Of a stretch of DNA of 64,000 bases, positions 54,054-63,718 are shown in pieces. This DNA is from Novosphingobium taihuense (GTDB lineage Bacteria; Pseudomonadota; Alphaproteobacteria; Sphingomonadales; Sphingomonadaceae). A program made the position numbers and the translations under genes. The stretch spans positions 330,796 through 394,795 of the forward strand of contig NZ_VLKJ01000004.1 in NCBI RefSeq assembly GCF_007830315.1, written 5' to 3'. The notes under the pieces are model-generated. The model was not told where the DNA came from and did no database searches. It worked only from the letters and a program-made list of their open reading frames with translations. The stretch's first letter is position 1. Each line of letters begins with the position of its first letter.

Positions 54054-55561
54054 TGGAAATCTTCAATCAACACCGCGATCGCATCACTATCGCCATTCTC
54101 GCCCTCGGGGGCGAAGGCGGTGGCGTCCTTGCCGACTGGATACAGGTGGTTGCCCGGCAGAATGGTTACGTCGCACAGGGCACGTCCGTGCCCGGCGTTG
54201 CCCAGCGCACCGGCTCGACAGTCTATTATATCGAACTCGTCCGTATCGGCGCAGCAGGTGGAAACCGGCCTGATCCTGTGCTCGCGATGATGCCCGTGCG
54301 GGGCGATGTCGACATCGTCATAGCCTCGGAACTGATGGAAGCGGGCAGGGCGATCCTGCGCGGTTTTGTCAGCAAGGACCGCACCACGCTGATCGGTTCG
54401 ACGCACCGCGTCTATGCCATTTCGGAAAAGTCTGCCCTGGGTGACGGCACCGGGGCAAACGCGCGCATTCTCGATGCGGCAGAGCGCCGTGCCGCCCGGT
54501 TCATCGGCTTCGACATGGCCGAAGCGGCGCAGTCTGCGGGCAGCGTCATCAGCTCGGTCATGTTCGGGGCCATGGCCGGCAGCGGCTCTCTGCCGTTCCC
54601 GCGCGAAGCCTTCGAAGACGCCGTGCGACATGGAGGCAAGGCGGTAGCCGCCAACCTCAAGGGCTTCGCTTCCGGATTCGATGCCGCTGGGCGTGCCCTT
54701 CCGGCACCAGCCGAAGCCGCAGGGCCACGCGCCCCGACGACCGCAGCGGGGCGCGCACTGCACGATCGTCTTTGCCGCTCCTTGCCCGAAGAGGCGCATG
54801 CGCTTGCCACCGATGGCGTCGCCCGGCTGATGGAATGGCAGGATGCGCGCTATGCCGAGGTCTATGTGGACCGGGTCGAGGAACTGGCCGCGATCGCCCC
54901 GGCTCTGGCTGCCCCGGCGGCGCGGCACCTCGCACTGTGGATGGCTTACGAAGATCCGATCCGCGTGGCCGATCTCAAGATCCGCGCGACGCGCAGCGCA
55001 CATATCGCGCGCGAAGTGCGAGTGGGCAGCGGACAACTGCTCCGCGTAACCGAATACATGCATCCTCGCTTGCAGGAAGTGTGCGAAACGTTGCCGCGCC
55101 GCATCGGCTCACGCATCCTTGCCAGCGAAGGCTGGCGCCGCCGGCTCGAACCGTTCTTCGCGCGCGGTCGTCATGTCGAGACCACCGGCCTGCGCTGGTT
55201 TATTGTGCTGCGCCTGCTTGCCGCCATGCGGCCATTTCGCCGCGGCAGCCTGCGCTATGCCATGGAACAGGAGCGTATCGGCCGCTGGCTGGACCTTGTC
55301 CGCGATGTTGCGCGCAGCGATGTCGATGCTGCGGTCGAGATCCTCGGCTGCCAGGCGCTGGTCAAGGGTTATTCGGACACCTTCGAGCGCGGCATTGCCA
55401 ATCTCGAGACAATTCTCGCCGCTGTCGAGAGCCATGTTATCGGCACGCCGGATGCTGCAGCAAGGATCGCCGCGTTGCGCGATGCTGCGCTGCAGGATGA
55501 AGAAGGGAAGGCGCTGGGCTGCGCGGTTTCGCAACTCTCGCCGGTGCGCCAGGCGTCTTGA
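54053..55561 (+). CDS. Indolepyruvate oxidoreductase-like beta subunit (long type)
   Basis: This 502-residue partner of the alpha subunit has an N-terminal gamma/beta-type domain (ILALGGEGGGVLADWI, GVAQRTGSTVYYIEL) of about 200 residues and a C-terminal helical extension resembling DUF6537, found in long IorB proteins of aerobic proteobacteria. The ATG overlaps the alpha stop (TGATG). Both subunits should act in the cytoplasm, with electrons going to ferredoxin or another carrier not encoded nearby. Confidence 0.88.
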   Translation: MEIFNQHRDRITIAILALGGEGGGVLADWIQVVARQNGYVAQGTSVPGVAQRTGSTVYYIELVRIGAAGGNRPDPVLAMMPVRGDVDIVIASELMEAGRAILRGFVSKDRTTLIGSTHRVYAISEKSALGDGTGANARILDAAERRAARFIGFDMAEAAQSAGSVISSVMFGAMAGSGSLPFPREAFEDAVRHGGKAVAANLKGFASGFDAAGRALPAPAEAAGPRAPTTAAGRALHDRLCRSLPEEAHALATDGVARLMEWQDARYAEVYVDRVEELAAIAPALAAPAARHLALWMAYEDPIRVADLKIRATRSAHIAREVRVGSGQLLRVTEYMHPRLQEVCETLPRRIGSRILASEGWRRRLEPFFARGRHVETTGLRWFIVLRLLAAMRPFRRGSLRYAMEQERIGRWLDLVRDVARSDVDAAVEILGCQALVKGYSDTFERGIANLETILAAVESHVIGTPDAAARIAALRDAALQDEEGKALGCAVSQLSPVRQAS

Positions 55562-55661
55562 AAAGTGCCGCGCTGGACGAACAATCGCAGCGCTGGCCGC
55601 ATATCGCCGCAAAGCCTCCCACACCTATCCTCCCCTCATAACGATCTTTTGGGGATGAAGA

Positions 55662-57179
55662 ATGGTTCGAAGAATCGGAATCATCGGTGGCGGCATTGCG
55701 GGTCTCGTCACCGCCAAGACGCTCAGGCAGTTTGGCCATGACGTCATTGTCTTCGAAAAGGAAAGTGAGGTCGGTGGCGTGTGGGCTTCGTCGCGCCGCT
55801 ATCCCGGCCTGACCACGCAGAACCCGCGTGAAACCTACGCCTTTGCCGACTTCCCGATGCCGTCGTCCTATCCGGAATGGCCTTCGGGCACGCAGATGCA
55901 GGCCTATCTTGAATCCTACGTGGATCACTTCGGCTTCCGCAGCGCGATCCGGCTTGGGTCGCAGGTGCTCGATGTCGCCCCTGCCGGGCAACGCTGGCGC
56001 ATTGCGGTGCGAGATGTGGAAACCGGTGCGGAGAGCGACCAGATCGTCGATCTCGTGATCGTCTGCAACGGCATTTTCTCCATCCCGTCGATACCGCAGT
56101 TCCCCGGGAGCAACGCCTTCAAGGACGCGGGCGGGCAGATCCTGCATACGAGCGAATTCACTGACATCGATCTCGTCAATCGCCGCCACGCCCTGGTGAT
56201 CGGTTATGGCAAGTCCTCGTGCGATGCTGCCGTCGCCATTGCGCGGACCGCGGCCTCCACCCGCGTTGTAGCCCGTCACCTCATCTGGAAAATCCCGAAG
56301 AAGGTCGGCAACGTCGTCAATTTCAAGCATCTCTTCCTCAATCGGCTGGGCGAGGGGCTTTTCCGCTACATCAACGTGCGCGGTTTCGAACGCTTCCTGC
56401 ACGGCCCGGGCCTGCCCTTGCGCAACAGCATGCTCGGCACGGTGCAGGGCATCATCAGTCGGCAACTCGGCCTCAAGCGCATCGGTCTTGAACCGGCGGG
56501 CAAGCTGGAAACGATCGCCCGTTCGACCGTCAGCCTCGTTACCGATGGCTTCTACGAAGGTGTCGCCGATGGATCGATTGCATTCTCCAAGGGCGAGATA
56601 GCCGAGCTGACCCCCGGCAAGGCGCGGCTCAGCGACGGCAGCACGGTTCCTGCAGACGTGATCGTCTGCGGCACCGGCTGGCACCAGCGCTGCGATTTCC
56701 TGGCGCCCGAGGTTCTTGCCAAGGTGACCGACAAGAGCGGGAACTTCCGCCTGTACCGCTCGGTCGTGCCGGTCGGCGTGCCGGGGCTGCTCTTCAACGG
56801 ATACAATTCGTCGTTCTTCAGCCAGCTCAACGCCGAAGTCGGGGCCTTCTGGATCGCCGACTTCCTCGGCGGCGGGATCAAGCTGCCAAGCGAGGCGGAG
56901 CAGAATGCCTATGTCGACAGCCGTCTCGCATGGATGGAGGCCCGGACCGACGGCAAGCACAGCAAGGGCACCAACATCATCCCGTTCTCGATCCACCACA
57001 TAGATGAACTGCTGAACGAAATGAACCTGCAGCTTCCTCTGCTGATGCGGCTCAAGCACTGGTTCGTGGCGATCGATGCCGCCGACTACGGTGGCCTGCT
57101 GCCCCGCCTGATGAAGCGCCACGGGGTCTCGGCCAAGCGCCCGGCCGCATCCATCGCCCACCAGACCGCGCGCGCCTGA
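55662..57179 (+). CDS. Flavin-containing monooxygenase (FMO family)
   Basis: This 505-residue class B flavoprotein has an FAD Rossmann loop GIIGGGIAGLVTAK, an NADPH loop VIGYGKSSCDAAV (about residue 178) and the intermediate HTSEFTD that corresponds to the FMO/BVMO fingerprint. It could oxygenate indole-type or ketone substrates, but sequence does not decide. It starts 100 bases after iorB on the same strand and lies before an SDR, so it may provide an upper step. Confidence 0.83.
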   Translation: MVRRIGIIGGGIAGLVTAKTLRQFGHDVIVFEKESEVGGVWASSRRYPGLTTQNPRETYAFADFPMPSSYPEWPSGTQMQAYLESYVDHFGFRSAIRLGSQVLDVAPAGQRWRIAVRDVETGAESDQIVDLVIVCNGIFSIPSIPQFPGSNAFKDAGGQILHTSEFTDIDLVNRRHALVIGYGKSSCDAAVAIARTAASTRVVARHLIWKIPKKVGNVVNFKHLFLNRLGEGLFRYINVRGFERFLHGPGLPLRNSMLGTVQGIISRQLGLKRIGLEPAGKLETIARSTVSLVTDGFYEGVADGSIAFSKGEIAELTPGKARLSDGSTVPADVIVCGTGWHQRCDFLAPEVLAKVTDKSGNFRLYRSVVPVGVPGLLFNGYNSSFFSQLNAEVGAFWIADFLGGGIKLPSEAEQNAYVDSRLAWMEARTDGKHSKGTNIIPFSIHHIDELLNEMNLQLPLLMRLKHWFVAIDAADYGGLLPRLMKRHGVSAKRPAASIAHQTARA

Positions 57180-57192
57180 CAGGAGAATGACC

Positions 57193-57984
57193 ATGGGACA
57201 ATTGACTGGCAAAGTCGCCATCATCACGGGTGGAGCTGCCTCCATCGGCGCGGCGATCAGCCGCAAGCTGCATAGCGAAGGCGCGCGCGTTGTTATCGCC
57301 GCGCGGTCTGAGGCTAAGGGGCGCGCCATCGAGAGCGAGCTGGGCGAGGGAGCCTTGTTCGTGCCGACCGACATCACTGACGACAATGAGCTGCAAAACC
57401 TCGTAGCAAGGGCCGCATCCGCATTCGGCAGGCTCGATATCGTGATCAACAACGCCTGTTCGTATGGAGATGATGGCCCGGCGACATCGCGTGCCGTCTG
57501 GCTCGATACGCTCAACGTCAATGCCGTCTCTGCTGCGATCCTGGGCGAACTGGCGCGGCCGCATCTCGCGGCAGCACGGGGCAATATCGTCAACATCGGC
57601 TCGATCTCGGGCCGCTTCGCGCACATCGGACGCTGGGCCTATCCGGTCTCGAAGGCGACGCTTGCCCATCTCACGCGCGCGCAGGCGATGGATTATGCGG
57701 CAGACGGCATCCGGGTGAACATGGTGACGCTGGGCCATATCTGGTCCGACCCGTTCGATGGCCTGACAACCGGAGATCGCGCCCATGCCGACAAGGTGTC
57801 CGCCGACCTCAACCTGCTAGGCCGGGTCGCAGATGCCGGGGAAGTGGCCAACGTGGTCGCATTCGTCGCGTCCGATGCGGCCAGCTACATGAATGGTAGC
57901 GAGACTGCGGTCGATGGCGGCTATGGCATGCTCGGGCCTGAGCGGCGCGTTCCGCTGATGCCGCTTCTGGCAGGGCAGGGGTAA
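57193..57984 (+). CDS. Short-chain dehydrogenase/reductase
   Basis: This 263-residue classical SDR has TGGAASIGAAISRKL for NAD(P), INNACSY (NNAG-like), a catalytic Ser in NIGSISGRF and YPVSKATLAHL (Y-x-x-x-K). The ATG at 57193 has AGGAG seven bases upstream, while the ATG at 57187 is too close. In this region it might oxidise an alcohol such as dioxindole to isatin; this is inference only. Confidence 0.86.
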   Translation: MGQLTGKVAIITGGAASIGAAISRKLHSEGARVVIAARSEAKGRAIESELGEGALFVPTDITDDNELQNLVARAASAFGRLDIVINNACSYGDDGPATSRAVWLDTLNVNAVSAAILGELARPHLAAARGNIVNIGSISGRFAHIGRWAYPVSKATLAHLTRAQAMDYAADGIRVNMVTLGHIWSDPFDGLTTGDRAHADKVSADLNLLGRVADAGEVANVVAFVASDAASYMNGSETAVDGGYGMLGPERRVPLMPLLAGQG

Positions 57985-57991
57985 GCCGGTC

Positions 57992-59590
57992 GTGGGCGCG
58001 CTGGGAGCGGCTGACGCGGATTTCGTCATCATTGGCAGTGGCATCAATGCTTTGGTCTGCGGTGCCACGCTGGCATTGCGCGGGCACAGCGTGCTGCTGC
58101 TGGAGCGCGAGGAACGGCCGGGTGGGTGTATCCGCACCGAAGAGCTTACCCTGCCGGGCTTTCTCCACGACACGCTGTCCACGCTCTATCCCCTGTTCCT
58201 GACTGCGCCGCACTATGCGGAGCTGGGGCCAGAACTGGCGCGCCACGGCCTTGTTTTTCGCAATTGTGCGACGCCCACTGCCGTTGTCCAGCCCGATGGC
58301 GCGAGCCTGATCTTCCATACTGACCGGGCGGCCAACATGGCTGCCCTCAATGCCTGCTCGCCCGGCGACGGGGAGGCCTATGCCCGCGCCATGGCCGAAG
58401 TCGAGCGGATGGCGCCGCTGGTCTTCGGGCTGCTGGGCGGGCGTCTGTGGTCGTGGCAGACGATCAGGCTGCTACTGGGTGAGGCACGCCGGCAAGGCAT
58501 TCGCGGCCTTGCCCGCACGTTCGGGCAGATGCTGCGTTCATCGCGTGCCTGGCTTGAGCAGGATTTCCGCGCCGGCCTTTCGCGTGGCCTGTTTGCGCCG
58601 TGGGTGCTGCACGTGGGCCTTTCGCCCGAAAGTACGGCGTCCGCGCTGATGAACCGGCTGGTGCTGTTCTCGCTGGAGGCAGTGGGCAGTCCGATGGTTG
58701 AAGGGGGAAGTGCCCGCATCGTCGAAGCGTTTGCCGATCTTATCGTCGAGAAAGGCGGCCGGATCCGGACCTGCGCGGACGTCGACCGGGTACTGGTTGA
58801 GGGAGGGCGGGCGCGCGGCGTACGGCTAGGCAATGGCGAGGTGGTGCGCGCAGGCAAGGCGGTGATAGCCTCGGTCACGCCGACCCAGCTTTACCAGCGT
58901 CTGTTGGCCGATGCGCCAGTGGATGAAGTGGCGCGCAACGAGGCCGCCGCCTTCCGCTATGGCCGAGGCGAAATGCAGATACACCTGGCGCTATCGGAAC
59001 CGCCCGCATGGCCGGACCCCGCGCTTCGAGAGGTGGCGATGCTGCACCTGACGGCCGGGCTTGATGCCGTGTCCCGCGCTGTGAATGAATCCGAGCGTGG
59101 GCTTTTGCCAGCCGATGCGACGATCGTGGTGGCGCAGCCTGTTGCGGTCGACCCGTCGCGCGCGCCCGACGGAAAGTGGATCTTCTGGATCCAGCTTCAA
59201 GAGTTGCCTCGCGACGGCTGCCTTGCCGGTGATGCACTGGGCGAGATCGCCATCCCAGATGACGGACGGTGGACCGAGGCCGTGCGAGAGGCCTATGCCG
59301 ACCGCATTGTCGAGCGGCTGTGCACGCTGATCCCGAACCTGCGTGACAGCATCCTCGCGCGGCATGCGATCAGCCCTGCAGACCTCCAGCGTATGAACAT
59401 CAACCTGGTCGGCGGTGATCCCTATGGCGGAGATTGCGCGCTGGACCAGTTCATGTTGTGGCGGCCCGGCGCGACGCCGGCAAATCATGCCACGAGCGTT
59501 GCGGGACTTTTTCAGATCGGCGCTTCCACCCACCCGGGACCCGGTCTTGGCGGCATGTCCGGCTATATGGTCGCCAAGCTTCTGGGGTGA
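57992..59590 (+). CDS. Phytoene desaturase-like FAD oxidoreductase
   Basis: This 532-residue amine-oxidase/phytoene-desaturase-fold flavoprotein has IIGSGINALVCGATLALRGH at the N-terminus, an ERPGGCIRTEE motif, and the C-terminal FAD-binding end GASTHPGPGLGGMSGYMVA. It starts at a GTG seven bases after the SDR stop. Such proteins oxidise or isomerise hydrophobic substrates. No carotenoid genes are near, so it probably belongs to the catabolic operon. Confidence 0.83.
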   Translation: MGALGAADADFVIIGSGINALVCGATLALRGHSVLLLEREERPGGCIRTEELTLPGFLHDTLSTLYPLFLTAPHYAELGPELARHGLVFRNCATPTAVVQPDGASLIFHTDRAANMAALNACSPGDGEAYARAMAEVERMAPLVFGLLGGRLWSWQTIRLLLGEARRQGIRGLARTFGQMLRSSRAWLEQDFRAGLSRGLFAPWVLHVGLSPESTASALMNRLVLFSLEAVGSPMVEGGSARIVEAFADLIVEKGGRIRTCADVDRVLVEGGRARGVRLGNGEVVRAGKAVIASVTPTQLYQRLLADAPVDEVARNEAAAFRYGRGEMQIHLALSEPPAWPDPALREVAMLHLTAGLDAVSRAVNESERGLLPADATIVVAQPVAVDPSRAPDGKWIFWIQLQELPRDGCLAGDALGEIAIPDDGRWTEAVREAYADRIVERLCTLIPNLRDSILARHAISPADLQRMNINLVGGDPYGGDCALDQFMLWRPGATPANHATSVAGLFQIGASTHPGPGLGGMSGYMVAKLLG

Positions 59591-59713
59591 CCAGAAACAC
59601 GCATCCTATGCATATGCCGCGCAGCCACTGCATAGTCCACGTCCCGCCGATTGCTTCTACTTGCACGTAATTTCCGCCCACTGAGGACGGGATGCATTCA
59701 GGGGAAATCGGTG

Positions 59714-62143
59714 ATGCAAGATCTCAAGCACGTATCAATGCTGGCCGTATCGCTCGCGCTTTGTGCGGTGTCAGGCACAGGCTATGCACAGGAAGCCAAG
59801 GCAGGCGGCGGGGCGGCTCCCGTCACCGAGTCCGAGCAGCAGCAGGATGACGCAAGTAGCAGCCGCGTGGATGCGCTGTCAGGCGAAATCACCGTGACCG
59901 CGCGCAAGTTCGAGGAGAAAGCGCAGGCGATCCCGCTGGCGATCTCCGCGTTTTCGGGCAAGGCGCTCGAGGCGCGTGGGCTGGACAACATCAACGGCGT
60001 TGCCACCTTCACCCCGAACATGACCTTCCAGAGCAACCCCAGCTTCGGCGGCGCAAGCTCATCGGCCGCGATCTACATTCGTGGCATCGGGCAGAAGGAA
60101 TTCCTGCCGACCACCGAACCTGGCGTGGGTGTCTATGTGGATGGTGTCTATGTGGCGCGCTCGGTGGGGGCGATGCTCGATCTCGTCGATGTCGACCGGG
60201 TTGAAGTTCTGCGTGGACCGCAAGGCACCTTGTTCGGCCGCAACACCATCGGCGGCGCGCTGAGCCTGACGACAAAGAAGCCAAGCAACCGGCGCGAAAT
60301 CTCGGGCCAGATCACGGTCGGTCGGTACGATCGCATCGACGCCAAGATCATGGCCAATATTCCGCTTGCCGATACGCTGGCGCTTCGCGTTTCGGGCGCG
60401 AGCATGATGCGTGACGGCTATGTCCAGCGGGTGGTGGACAACAAGGACCTGGGCAATGTGAACACAAAGACCGGCAGGCTCCAGCTGCGCTGGGACGCTG
60501 CGCCCAACCTCGAGATCAACCTCTCGGTCGACGGAACCGAGGAGCGCAACAACGGTCCCGCGCTCACGCTGAAGGGCGTGGATCTGCGTTCCGCCATTTT
60601 CAACCCTGCCAATCTGCCGATGCTGCCCCCCGGCAGCCCGCCGACCGCCGGCAGCTACGTCATCAACCCGCCGTTTGACGCGCCGGTAGACAACTTTGCA
60701 CTGCTGAACAATTATGTCGCCACGTTCCTTGGAGGGCAGAACTGTCTGGGCTTTGCCCCCTATCGCCCGACTGGTCCGGCTGCGGCTTGCTATGACGATC
60801 GCTACGCGAGCGCGACCAAGGACTTCGGCACGGCGCCACAATATTCGCGAAACCGCATCTGGGGCGCGAGCGGCAATATCGATCTCGACCTGGGTGCGGT
60901 CCAATTGAAGTCGATCACCGCCTATCGCCGCCTGGATGGCAAGTTCTCGCGCGATGGCGACCATTCGCCGATCCTCGTCAGCCAATTCTATGACGAGCTG
61001 ACCGACAAGCAGTTCAGTCAGGAACTGCAGCTGCTTGGCCGTGGCATGGGAGGCAGCCTGAAGTACGTTGCTGGCCTGTACTACTTCAGCGAGACCGGGA
61101 ACAACGTCAACATCCTCGACTTCACCCCGGTCTATTTCCAGTCGGGCGGAAAGTTCTCTACCAAGAGCTATGCTGCGTTCGGGCAGGCGACCTATTCGTT
61201 TGGCGACGTGTTCGATATCACTGCCGGCTTGCGCTATACCAAGGATGACAAGTCGTTCTTGCCCGACCAGACGATCTTCACCGATCGTACACCGGGGCAG
61301 CAACTGATCAACGGGAGCCCGAATACTCCGAAGACGCGCATCCTGCCCTTCGTGCAGGTGAACCGCAGCGAGAGCGACGTCACGCCGATGGTCAATCTGG
61401 CGTGGCATGTCACCGCGGATTCGCTGGTCTATGCCTCGTTCTCGCAGGGCTTCAAGTCCGGCGGTTTCGTGCAGCGCGTATTCCCGCCGCTGGCAGCAAC
61501 TCCCGAATTCGCCGCCGAGAAGGCGACGGCCTATGAAGCCGGGTTCAAGACCCAGCTGCTGGATCGCAAGCTGACCATCAACGGTGCGGTGTTCCTGACC
61601 AAGTACGACAACCTGCAGGTCCAGGTATTTACCGGCGTGGCCCCGGTCACCAAGAACGCCGCTGCGGCCGAGATAAAGGGTGCGGAACTCGAGGTGCGCC
61701 TGTCGCCGGGAGGGGGCTGGTTTGTGGAAGGCAGCGCCGGCTATCTGGACCCGCGCTATACCAGCATCGATCCTGCCGCGACCGAGATCACCCGGGCCTC
61801 AAGGTTCGAGCGCATTTCGAAATGGACGCTCAGTGCCTCCTTGCTCAAGAGCGTCAAGATCGGCGATGGCGAACTGACCGGGCGTGTCGATTGGTCCTAC
61901 CGCGCGGGCCAGTTCATGGATGCGCTCAACACCAGGGAAATCTTCCAGCCGGGCTACTCCCTCGTCAACGCAAGCATTGCCTACGATTTCCCGGGCAGGA
62001 ACCTGAGCCTCGTCGCCGGCGCAACCAACCTGACGGACGAGCGCTATCTCGACAGCGGGATCTACGGAACCTCGTTCCGCAGCTATGAAACTCTCTATGC
62101 CCGTCCGCGCGAGTGGTACGTCACGATGAAATGGAAGATCTGA
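59714..62143 (+). CDS. TonB-dependent outer-membrane receptor
   Basis: This 809-residue receptor has a signal peptide (cleavage near GYAQEAKA), a TonB box-like GEITVTARKFEE, a plug with VLRGPQGTLFGRNTIGG (about residues 158-172) and a barrel ending in aromatic WKI. The TonB and plug features match sphingomonad receptors for organic substrates. I chose the ATG at 59714 at the signal peptide. Its place after the flavoenzyme genes and before an AraC regulator suggests it imports the substrate. Confidence 0.92.
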   Translation: MQDLKHVSMLAVSLALCAVSGTGYAQEAKAGGGAAPVTESEQQQDDASSSRVDALSGEITVTARKFEEKAQAIPLAISAFSGKALEARGLDNINGVATFTPNMTFQSNPSFGGASSSAAIYIRGIGQKEFLPTTEPGVGVYVDGVYVARSVGAMLDLVDVDRVEVLRGPQGTLFGRNTIGGALSLTTKKPSNRREISGQITVGRYDRIDAKIMANIPLADTLALRVSGASMMRDGYVQRVVDNKDLGNVNTKTGRLQLRWDAAPNLEINLSVDGTEERNNGPALTLKGVDLRSAIFNPANLPMLPPGSPPTAGSYVINPPFDAPVDNFALLNNYVATFLGGQNCLGFAPYRPTGPAAACYDDRYASATKDFGTAPQYSRNRIWGASGNIDLDLGAVQLKSITAYRRLDGKFSRDGDHSPILVSQFYDELTDKQFSQELQLLGRGMGGSLKYVAGLYYFSETGNNVNILDFTPVYFQSGGKFSTKSYAAFGQATYSFGDVFDITAGLRYTKDDKSFLPDQTIFTDRTPGQQLINGSPNTPKTRILPFVQVNRSESDVTPMVNLAWHVTADSLVYASFSQGFKSGGFVQRVFPPLAATPEFAAEKATAYEAGFKTQLLDRKLTINGAVFLTKYDNLQVQVFTGVAPVTKNAAAAEIKGAELEVRLSPGGGWFVEGSAGYLDPRYTSIDPAATEITRASRFERISKWTLSASLLKSVKIGDGELTGRVDWSYRAGQFMDALNTREIFQPGYSLVNASIAYDFPGRNLSLVAGATNLTDERYLDSGIYGTSFRSYETLYARPREWYVTMKWKI

Positions 62144-62249
62144 AACCAGTCGAGCAGCGGATCTGGATAGAAGGATTTGCTTTCTGAAACAGAAGTGACA
62201 GAATTGCAGGTGCGGCGCCCAACCAACGTCGCACCTGTCAGGAGACGAT

Positions 62250-63233
62250 ATGACAGTGGTCGCCAGCCCGTTACAGGCCTACAGTCGGCTCTCCTCGAAC
62301 GATGTGGACTACGTTCGCGACAGCGTCGCCAAGGTATTCTGCTCTCACCGGCTGGAGCCGCATAACGGCGTCACCGAACTGAAGGCGTGGCAGAACAGCG
62401 CTTCGCTCACCAAAAGTAGCTTGAGTGTAATGAGTTACGGTGCGCCGGTTACGATCGATCCCGGATACCTTGAAACCTTTTACCTGATGATGCTGCCTTT
62501 CGAAGGTCGTGCGGCGATCGAGGCGGGAGATCGCAGTTTCATTTCCGACGCGAACACGGCAAGCCTGCTGAACCCCGACGAATCCGTGCGGATGAACTGG
62601 GATGGCAACTGCGCCAAGCGGATGGTGCGAATCGAGCGCGCTGCGATGGAACAACAACTCGCGCGTCTGCTGGACCGCCCGTTGCGGCAGCCGCTGCGAT
62701 TTGACCCGGTGATGCGCATGGATTCACGCGCCATGGTCTGGTGGCGCTATGTCGGCCTGCTGATCGACGAATTGGACGCGCTGGGCCCGGCCGCTAGCAA
62801 GACTGCCAGCGTCGAACAGCTAGAGTCGCTGCTGATGACCAGTGTGCTGGAAGTGCAGCCGCACAACTACAGCGAAGCCATGAGCCAGCCGCGCGGTGCG
62901 ATCGCCCCGCGCCATGTGCGGCAAGTCGAGCGCTACATCGAGGCTCATGCCAGGGAGCCCATCGACATTGTCCGGCTGATAGAGGTCAGCGGTGTGAGTG
63001 CCCGGACTCTGTTCGAAGGATTCCAGCGCTTTCGCGGCACTTCGCCGATGGCCTACCTGCGCGGCGTTCGGCTGAAGGGGGTGCGCGACACGCTGCTTCG
63101 CGGCCCAGCAGGCAGGACTGTGTCCGAGATTGCGACCGAATGGCAGTTCTTCGAACTAGGTCGCTTCGCCGGTCTCTATCGCCAGTGCTATGGCGAAACG
63201 CCTTCACAGACGCTGCGCCGCTCGCTCCGCTGA
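62250..63233 (+). CDS. AraC-family regulator
   Basis: This 327-residue regulator has an N-terminal AraC-binding-like domain (about residues 60-190) and a C-terminal helix-turn-helix pair (IVRLIEVSGVSARTLFEGFQ, then the TVSEIATEWQFFELGRFAGL region). It follows the TonB receptor by 106 bases in the same direction, a common arrangement for sensing the imported compound. Confidence 0.9.
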   Translation: MTVVASPLQAYSRLSSNDVDYVRDSVAKVFCSHRLEPHNGVTELKAWQNSASLTKSSLSVMSYGAPVTIDPGYLETFYLMMLPFEGRAAIEAGDRSFISDANTASLLNPDESVRMNWDGNCAKRMVRIERAAMEQQLARLLDRPLRQPLRFDPVMRMDSRAMVWWRYVGLLIDELDALGPAASKTASVEQLESLLMTSVLEVQPHNYSEAMSQPRGAIAPRHVRQVERYIEAHAREPIDIVRLIEVSGVSARTLFEGFQRFRGTSPMAYLRGVRLKGVRDTLLRGPAGRTVSEIATEWQFFELGRFAGLYRQCYGETPSQTLRRSLR

Positions 63234-63475
63234 CATGAGACTCTGACGGGTTCTGCTGTCGGTTTGGGCGGCCTCTTCCATGACCCGTCGCCCATTGTTA
63301 GGCGATTGCGGATGAAAGCAAGGCAGTCGTGCGGAAACCGCTGGACCTGTGCAAAATCCAGCACCCTCAGGTTGTCGACTGCAGGGGCATTGATGGCTCC
63401 CCATGATGGACGCGGCTTAGTCGTGCGTTTTCAAGGACGTCCACTGAGAGGGGCAGGCCTAAGGATGCAGACTGC

Positions 63476-63676
63476 ATGAAGACGCCCCGCATCTCTTGCC
63501 CCAAATGTGCTCAGAAAACGGGTGTCGTGATCATGTACGGCTTCCCCACCGAGATGTCCTTCAGGAAGGCTGAGCGGGGCGAGATTGTGCTGGGAGGATG
63601 CATGCAGTTGATCGAGGCACCTGACCGCCAATGCCAGTCATGCGGACACACATGGACACCTCGAAGAACCGTCTGA
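63476..63676 (+). CDS. Small zinc-ribbon protein
   Basis: This 66-residue protein has two Cys pairs (SCPKCAQK near residue 8 and CQSCGHTW near 53) that should bind one zinc ion. The middle YGFPTEMSFRKAERGEIVLGG pattern resembles a recurring bacterial family of unknown function with a similar layout. It stands alone close to the insertion-sequence remnant. Confidence 0.78.
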   Translation: MKTPRISCPKCAQKTGVVIMYGFPTEMSFRKAERGEIVLGGCMQLIEAPDRQCQSCGHTWTPRRTV

Positions 63677-63718
63677 TTTTGGCAGGATAGGGACGTGACG
63701 GCCAGCGAGGGGTTGGTG

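Noticed and set aside
55437..57626. Open frame of 729 codons on the minus strand
   Set aside because: It lies opposite the FMO and SDR genes, both with clear cofactor motifs. It is low in recognisable protein features and rich in Arg/Asp/Ala shadow composition.
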